Origin: Actinomortierella ambigua
Taxonomy: Eukaryota > Mortierellomycota > Mortierellomycetes > Mortierellales > Mortierellaceae
DNA: 64,000 bases
Assembly: GCA_016098155.1 (NCBI GenBank)
Contig: JAAAJB010000039.1
Span: forward strand, 1-64,000
Reading direction: 5' to 3'
Shown here: positions 57,562 through 64,000 of the stretch, piece by piece
Layout: each line of letters opens with the position of its first letter
Numbering within the stretch: the stretch's first letter is position 1
Made by a program: the position numbers and the translations under genes
Notes under the pieces: generated by a model
What the model was told of the DNA's origin: nothing
The model's database searches: none
The model's input: the letters and a program-made list of their open reading frames with translations, nothing else

Positions 57562-58742
57562 ATGGCGACGCCATCCCTTGTCCACAGCAAGCAGTACCCT
57601 CGAGTCTATCTCGTCCGTCACGGAACGACCGAGTGGAGCCAGAATGGGCGTCACACCGGAAGAACCGATATCCCTTTGCTTCCAAGCGGCGTCGAGCAGG
57701 CCAGGTTACTCTCTGAAAGGTAAGTTACACACCACATGGGAGGAGGTAAAGGAGGAGTAGGGGGAGAGGAGTAGGGGGGAGCGGGATCGGATATGTAGAA
57801 ACTCGTCTCTCTTTCTCTTTCTCTCTCTCTTTCTGCAGCGTCTTTTCCATCGTCTTCTCTTTTTTTTTTCTATGAAAGGAAGGCGTGAGATAACAAGCGC
57901 AGCTATTGAGATATGAACCAACCTAAACACCGAGACCTTCTTTCTCAAATGATGGGTCCCCTTCCCCCCTCCTCTCATCCAAATTTAGGATCTTTGAGAA
58001 CCGGTGTCAGGATATGGTGCACATCGACAACATCAGCCTTGTCCTCGTCTCACCTCTGAAGCGGGCTTGCCAGACCTACGAGCAACTACTCCAAGGTGGA
58101 CAACGAGCATGTGATGCTGTGCAACAGGCCCAGACCGGCGACAGCCATGCTAGAGACTCTGAGCGACCGTTGTTTTTGCGCACACAGGCCCGAAAGTGCA
58201 ATTTGTTGATGGAGTGGGACTATGGAGACTACGAGGGGATCACTACCAAGGAGATCCTCAAGACCCACCCCAATTGGTCAGTCTTCCATGATGGCGTGCC
58301 CAATGGCGAGTCGGTTGACCAGGTGGCGGAGCGCTGCGACCAAGTTATCGCCTTTATCCACAACTACCAGCGCGGCATCGGGTACGATGGCAAGCCCACA
58401 AAGACGCTGGTCATGCCTCCCGCCGTCTGCAAGCTTGTTTCGGGCCTGCTGGCAAGCCAACAACAACATCACGCCAACACGCCGCTGGAAGATCTGGGCG
58501 ACCTTGAGGTGGTCATTCCTGAGGATGAGACCAAGCGCGATGTCTTGATTGTCGCTCATGCACACCTGTTGCGCGTCTTGGCCACAAGATGGATGAGACT
58601 TCCAGGTGTCCAGGGACAAAACTTGGTGCTTGATACAGCGTCGATTTCTGTGCTGGGCTATGAGCATAACAAGGAGGAGCGTGTCATCAAAGTCTGGAAT
58701 CAGACTAACCATCTGTGGAAGGACGACAAGCGCATCGGATAA
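57562..58742 (+). CDS. Shb17-like sugar-phosphate phosphatase (histidine phosphatase)
   Basis: Two exons, 57562-57719 and 57989-58742, 303 residues. Histidine phosphatase motifs: VRHGTTEW (catalytic His about 20), [23 protein letters not shown] with the second Arg, EWDYGDYEG with the acid residue, and [14 protein letters not shown] containing the second His. The HTGRTD and EWDYGDYEG context resembles yeast Shb17, sedoheptulose-1,7-bisphosphatase, which feeds carbon into ribose-phosphate; a 2,3-bisphosphoglycerate-type mutase is the alternative. Two family-variable inserts are present, one of about 30 residues before EWDYGDYEG and one of about 50 residues before the second His. Its stop converges on the methyltransferase stop, 206 bp away. 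Confidence 0.85.
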
Positions 58743-58948
58743 GTTAGAGGTGTAGAGATACTTTCCTTTTTTCATAACAAACGATCCATGCAATCAAAAA
58801 CCATCGTATGCATGTCTCATTCCTCCAAGGAAAAAAATGTACTGTACGAACTATGAAGCAAAAGGCCCATGCACCCAACCGACCATCCTAAACCACACAA
58901 CACTATGCATGGCCCGTGCTTGTTGAGGTAAAATAGTTGTTGACTTTA

Positions 58949-61595
58949 TTAAAGCTTGGTTGCCGTCCATGTGCTGCACTCATAGACGTACTTGAGCATG
59001 CCATGAGGGTTGACCATGTAGGTGCTCTTGGCCATGCCCTGGGTCTCGATCCGGAATCCCAGTTCGCGTGCAAGTTCCAGGACCTCCTCCAAACTCAGCT
59101 CGATCGAGATCTCTCCCGGCGTATTTTCAAAATGCCAGAGGAGCGGGCCTAGACAGAAAAGTAAAAAAGAAACCAGGTGAATCTCGATCGTTAGAATCTG
59201 AGAGCCGTGAGAAAGAAAAAGGAAAGGATCCCTTTACGCCACATGGCGAATTTTTTTTTAAAAAAAACAGGTCAGGGTACCCCCCGGATCACGAAATGCT
59301 CAATCAGAGCAAGTTGCCCGTGGTTTGATGGGCTGCAAAGGAAGAAAGTAGAAGGGCAAAGAAGAATGGACAAGGGCTCAAAAAGACAAAAGCTTCACTC
59401 TAACGAGTATTGTGCCCTGCCTGCTCTGTCTAACGTTCTAGACGTCCTGATTGTCATGTTGGTACCCTTGACTCCTGAGACAACGACGTGGAGAAAAGGA
59501 AGGGGGGGGGGAGGCGAAGGAGCGACCAAGCCATTCACAGTCCTTGTGCGGTTGGGGTAAAGTCTTCCAGTTATAGAATTCCAACACAGATGTCTTGAAT
59601 ACTCTCCAGAAATAAAATGTGATCGTCTTTTTTTTTCTTTCACACAAGAAAAAAATAGGCGCCAAACAGATCGGAGCCAGGAGTGCACGATGTGTACCCG
59701 CCTCCTCTGCCGTTTCCGTTTGGAGTTTGAATTAGGCGGGCTTGACCGGCTCAACTTTATCCTTATAGTCCGCCCGAAAAAAAAAGAACCTTCAGCAACA
59801 AGTAAACTTGTCACAGGTCGCTAACATGCGTAGAGTTAAGATTAACCTGGGACCCCAACACTCCTTCCCCACTTGTCGTTGCCGATATCAAACTTTGCCA
59901 GTCAAAGCCATAAGCAGAGAAGAGCCTGTTTCTCGTACAAAGAGATGCATTGAGACAAGAAGAATTAAAAAAGAGAGGGGAAAGATGGAAGGAGATATAG
60001 GAGCTTACCAGCGTTGATCCAAATGCCGCCTTTCTTGAGAACCTTGTGGATGATCTGGAGGTAATCGGCAATGTTCTTGGCCGTATCAATGAAGAAACAG
60101 GTCACAATCGCGTCGAATTTTTCTAAACGAGGTTTTATTTTCGCGTTGCAAGTGGGAAGAGAGATAGCGAGATCGAGACATCATCAGAGATGTACAATGA
60201 TTTTGATATGTCTTTCTCATCACGTCACCTTGTTCTTCCTCAATTAGCTTTGCCTTCATCGATTTCTCCCAGAGTGTTGACGTACCGTGGTTTTCAGGCT
60301 CGTTGTACACCTCGACGAAATCGCCGGCGACCATGGAGAAGTCGACGCCCCGGGGCAAGGCGTTTGGGTTCACATCGGGGATCTTGACGCTGGCCATGAC
60401 ATCTTCCGGTTTCACAATGTTGGAGAAGGTATGGACGAAAGGATAAATTGTATACTGCTCCGTCGTGGACGTCTTGTTGAGGATGAAGTTGGAGGCCAGC
60501 AGCATATAGTACGAAAACTCGTTGCCCTGAGAACTGTATCCTGCATTCGCAATGTCAAATGCCAATCGACCCAAGCCGGACCCTGGCACGAGGACATGCA
60601 GTTGATGTCGCTTCTCGACAGGGACGTGCTCAAAGCGGCGATGGAGCTCCTGGACGATCGGGTGGTAGATCGCCTCGCGTTCGTCCAGACCTTGGACCGA
60701 CCAGTCACGCACAAACTGCTTAATGGTGCCTTGCACCTTCTCCATATCCTGTTCCCGAACGCGTAGAGCTGCAGCATTCTTGACTCGGTCGTCGCCATTG
60801 AGCTAATTAAACCAAGCACGTGAAAGTACAGGGTGTGGACGGTAGGGAGAGAGGAAATTTAAGCAACATGTGGGGCAGGGCGGGGGAAACGGTTGAGACC
60901 CCTTCATGTGGATGTTATCCGTTCGTCGTCGCGTCCAGCCTGCTCATTTCTGTTCCCTGGCATGAGCATTACCATCATGGGCCTGTCCTCATTGACAAAG
61001 ATCTGTTGGTCCTCGCAAATGACTTTGATGATTTCATAGTTGGCTTCAATTGCGCGATCAATCTCTTCCAGTCGCCCCAGGTATCTTGGCATGAGTCTAC
61101 ATATGCAAGTGCAATAGCGCCAAAGAGAAAAAAAATAAAGTATGTCCGATCAGACCATGAAACAGCTGTGCGTGCGTTCTTCATCCTCGTCTTTCCCCTC
61201 CTCTTTCATTCTTACTTTTGTTGGTATGCGGGAATCTTGAAGAAATCTGTTCGGCGTCGATGGTTGGCATACATGGCACTATTCTTGTACTGCGAAAACG
61301 CCTTGATGATCTTATGAAAGTGCAGCACCTCTTCGTGCACGTCGTCGTCGGCTGCCAGCCCCATTTGCTCCCGGATCAGTCGATCCTGCTCCTGGTCCTC
61401 GCTGTGGTTGCCGCCGCTCTGGTGGGAGTGGTGACCTCCATGGTCATGAGAGTGTTGTTCGTGGGAGTGTGGATGGCCTCCAAGACCATGTGAATGGCCA
61501 TGTCCGCCGGCATGGTCATGCGAGTGGTAGTGCATGTTCTCGGCAGGACTGATGCCTGGCCGAAGTCGCGAACTCTGATGCTGGGAAGGATCCAT
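58949..61595 (-). CDS. Carnosine N-methyltransferase-like (N2227 family)
   Basis: Five exons on the minus strand: 61595-61216, 61096-60973, 60802-60286, 60122-60009, 59148-58949; phases close to 444 residues (animal CARNMT1 is about 410). Residues 22-64 are His-rich (17 His of 43). The conserved part: [16 protein letters not shown], the S-adenosylmethionine site [41 protein letters not shown], then [32 protein letters not shown] and [18 protein letters not shown]. In animals the enzyme methylates the imidazole of carnosine to anserine; yeast relatives act on other histidine imidazoles, so the substrate here is inferred only as a His/imidazole compound. The stop overlaps AATAAA. The last intron is long (860 nt). 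Confidence 0.9.
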
Positions 61596-61756
61596 GCGTA
61601 GAATGGTAGACAAGAAAGGTGGAATAATTTGAATGGAATGCCCTCGGAGATCAAATACGTTAAATTTGGTGGCAAATGGAGTGGATATATTGTACAGGGG
61701 GAAGGGCATCCCGACTCTAGATGTGATGTTATATAAATTGAAACGACTCCTTTTCT

Positions 61757-64000
61757 TTACACTCCGTCAGTGTCGATGAGCTTGAGCATCATGTCGACAA
61801 CAGGGCTGTCCGAGACGTTTAGATCCGGGTTGGCAATCTTGGCCTGGAGCAAGGCGTCCAGCAACTTTTTGAGCTGGTTGACCAGCACACCAATTCTTGC
61901 AAACGCCCGCAAACGAATGAACCCATTCTTGCCAATCTCCAAGCCACGTCCCAGATGGTCGACGTTGACCTGGCCTCCAAACAACAGCAGGCCATACATC
62001 GACAGCATGGTCGCGTCGTGAATAAACACCTTGGACGTCTCCAGCTTCGAAAAATACACCAAGAACGGCACAGGGAACTGGTTGTTATGGAACAGGATCG
62101 AGCTCGGATGCAAAAACACGCGTCCGTCGTCCTGGGTAAACATCCGGATCTCCTTCACGACCGTCTCACGCTCGACCGTGCCACCAATCATCTTGTCAAA
62201 CTTTGCGTCCGGCATCTTGACCTTGATCACATTCGGGTACAGACCCGACAGAATCACCGCCTTCACGAGCGTCATATTGTCCGAATTCACATTGTCCTCT
62301 TCGGCCGAGCACCGCTCCGAACGTCGCCTGCCCTTGTTCCGGCTCGATGCCGTGGTGAAACCAATGTCCTCCAACACCTCCAGATACTGCGACTTGAGAT
62401 TTTGAATCTCGTACAACGTGTTTGTCGATAAAAAGCTCTCCTCGCAAAACTGCTTGAGCCCGCCCCGTGTCTCGCCAGAGTCCTTGAGTTGCTCCCACGT
62501 GCTATACGCCTTCCAAGCCGTCAGCAAATCCGACTTTGCTGTCGCAAACTGGAGCTTCTTTTGCTGGGCCTCGTCGCGCTTGTCCATCGGCGACACAAAC
62601 GGGCTCTTGACCGACATGCAGGACGCCACCACCAGGATCGGCTCCAGACACCGGAAGATAGATCCAAAGATCAGCATCTTGGCCACGCGCAGATCCGCCG
62701 GAATGTCCGCCATATGTCGTCCCAAGGGAGTCAATTCGCCCGTCGTACTGTCCAGAGCACCCAAGTTCTCCAGCGTATTCAGCGCCACCTGGATGGCCTT
62801 GGTCGAGGGCGGCGTCAGGGCCTTGGACAGAAACTGCTCCACGTCCTTTTCGCCCATGGCCTTCACCGACAGGCACAGCTGCTCCAGTGGGATGCGCAGG
62901 ATCTCAGGGTCCTGCTGAGGTGCCAGCTTGTCCGATTGCTTCTTCGAGAACATCTTGTACACAATACCGGGCCGTGTACGACCGGCACGACCTTTGCGCT
63001 GCCGTGTCGATGCGAACGACGTCCATGTCTCCACGAGCTTGGTCATGTTGTTGGACATTTGCGTCTCCTTCACTCGACCCGAATCGATCACATAGACAAT
63101 ACCATCGCTATGAGAGTGGAGGAAAAAAAATGAGTAAGCGTACTTGAGTACTCCTAATAATAAAATCCTGCGGCACATAAACCTGTCCGAGCATTGTAGG
63201 CACGCGACTTACATGGTAATAGAGGTTTCAGCAACGTTGGTGGCAACAACAATCTTGCGAACGCCCTTGCGTACGGGGGCAAAGACGGCGCTCTGCTCCT
63301 TGGGCGTGAGAGCGGCATGCAAGGGCATGATGTCAAGCTGCTGGGTGACTGTACGCGACAGCTGCGTCAAGGCCTCTATACACTTTTTAATCTCCATCAC
63401 ACCGGGCAAGAAGATCAAGATGGCGCCATCGACACTACCGGCGGGTTCCTTGCGCTTGAGAATATCGGCCACGGAAGCCGCAATAAAATCATAGTCAATC
63501 GCCCCGGCATACGCCTCCATCGTCTTGATCTTTTGGATCGTCATATCGTCCATACCTCGGTCCTTGTACTCGACCGCCGTCCGCTCCCACTCCTCCTCCA
63601 TGGCCTGCGTAAACTTGATGCGGCGACCGCCCATGGCGCCAAAGTTGGGGCTATGACCTGTTCGGGCAATCACATGCTCCATGTACAGCTCCTCGACCGG
63701 ATGCGTGAATCCTGGAATCTCGTACACTGGACATCCGTCAAAGTATCCCGAGAAGAACTCGCTGTTGATCGTGGCCGACATGAGGATCAGCTTGAGGTCG
63801 TGGCGCTTCTTCAAAAGGTCGCGGAGGATGATGAGCAAAAAGTCAGAGTCGACGGATCGTTCGTGGACTTCGTCCACCATCACGTGCGTCACCCCTTGGA
63901 GCATTGGATCCGAGTGCAGACGGCGGAGCAAAATACCCGTCGTGCAAAACATGAGCTTGGTTTGGCGACTCGACTTGTTCTCGCCACGGATCGAGTAACC
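61757..64000 (-). CDS. DEAH-box RNA helicase, DHX57/YLR419W-like (partial)
   Basis: C-terminal part only; the reading frame is open to the right edge. Visible exons: >64000-63213 and 63107-61757, joined in phase. From the edge: GENKSSRQTKLMFCTTG, motif II DEVH, motif III SAT, then motif IV ILIFLPG, motif V ATNVAETSIT (split by the intron), motif VI QRKGRAGR, followed by winged-helix, ratchet-like helical and OB-fold regions (LSGLYPNVIKV, VFLHPSSILF, VDHLGRGLEIGKNGFIR). The OB-fold ending resembles DHX57 and yeast YLR419W more than the splicing helicases. Predicted ATP-driven RNA remodelling; the N-terminal accessory domains (such as UBA/RWD/zinc finger in DHX57) lie outside the window and cannot be judged. 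It ends 161 bp before the methyltransferase start on the same strand. Confidence 0.93.

Noticed and set aside
1..64000. CRISPR arrays, prophage, toxin-antitoxin modules, intact transposons or LTRs
   Set aside because: No direct-repeat/spacer arrays, no terminal repeats and no integrase, transposase or reverse-transcriptase motifs were seen in either strand; repeats present are simple microsatellites.

Overview
The window is eukaryotic nuclear DNA, most likely from a filamentous early-diverging fungus of the Mortierella type (Mucoromycota). This is inferred from gene content, short GT-AG introns (mostly 60-150 nt) and fungal-type families: a Pps1-like phosphatase, DUF3712 proteins, an HMT1-like half ABC transporter, a GPI-anchored wall/surface protein and a Shb17-like phosphatase. 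I recognise no ribosomal RNA, tRNA, CRISPR array, phage or intact transposon. Exon joins were made by hand; for each spliced gene I checked that the phases add up to a whole number of codons, but no transcript supports them.

Layout. 1-16 kb: a Pps1-like dual-specificity phosphatase (-), a TMEM135-like membrane protein (-), an unrecognised acidic protein (-), an ArsB/CitMHS-type anion transporter (+), and a Cul1-type cullin (-) that converges on the transporter. 16-31 kb: a very large class II histone deacetylase (+) carrying a chromo-barrel/Tudor-knot-like domain and a roughly 400-residue insertion, an HMT1/ABCB6-like ABC transporter (+) and a four-helix membrane protein (-). 31-37 kb: a 1,655-residue type II membrane protein built from two copies of a DUF3712/LEA-like unit (-). 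37-42 kb: a gene-poor stretch. 42-54 kb: a translation-rich block, all on the minus strand: elongation factor 1-alpha, OLA1/YchF-type ATPase, ribosomal protein uL13 (L13a/L16), then a small GPI-anchored protein. 54-64 kb: an unrecognised serine-rich protein (-), a Shb17-like sugar-phosphate phosphatase (+), a carnosine-N-methyltransferase-like enzyme with a histidine-rich start (-), and the C-terminal part of a DHX57-type DEAH helicase (-) that runs off the right edge.

The genes do not form an obvious single pathway or operon. They look like a normal fungal gene neighbourhood. Three of the housekeeping genes (EF1-alpha, OLA1, uL13) serve translation. The most unusual items are domain-level: the chromo-barrel plus split-catalytic-domain deacetylase, the ABC transporter whose nucleotide-binding domain is interrupted by a Gln-rich/acidic insert, the internal duplication in the DUF3712 protein, and the His-rich leader on the methyltransferase. 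I did not find a self-evident new multi-gene system.
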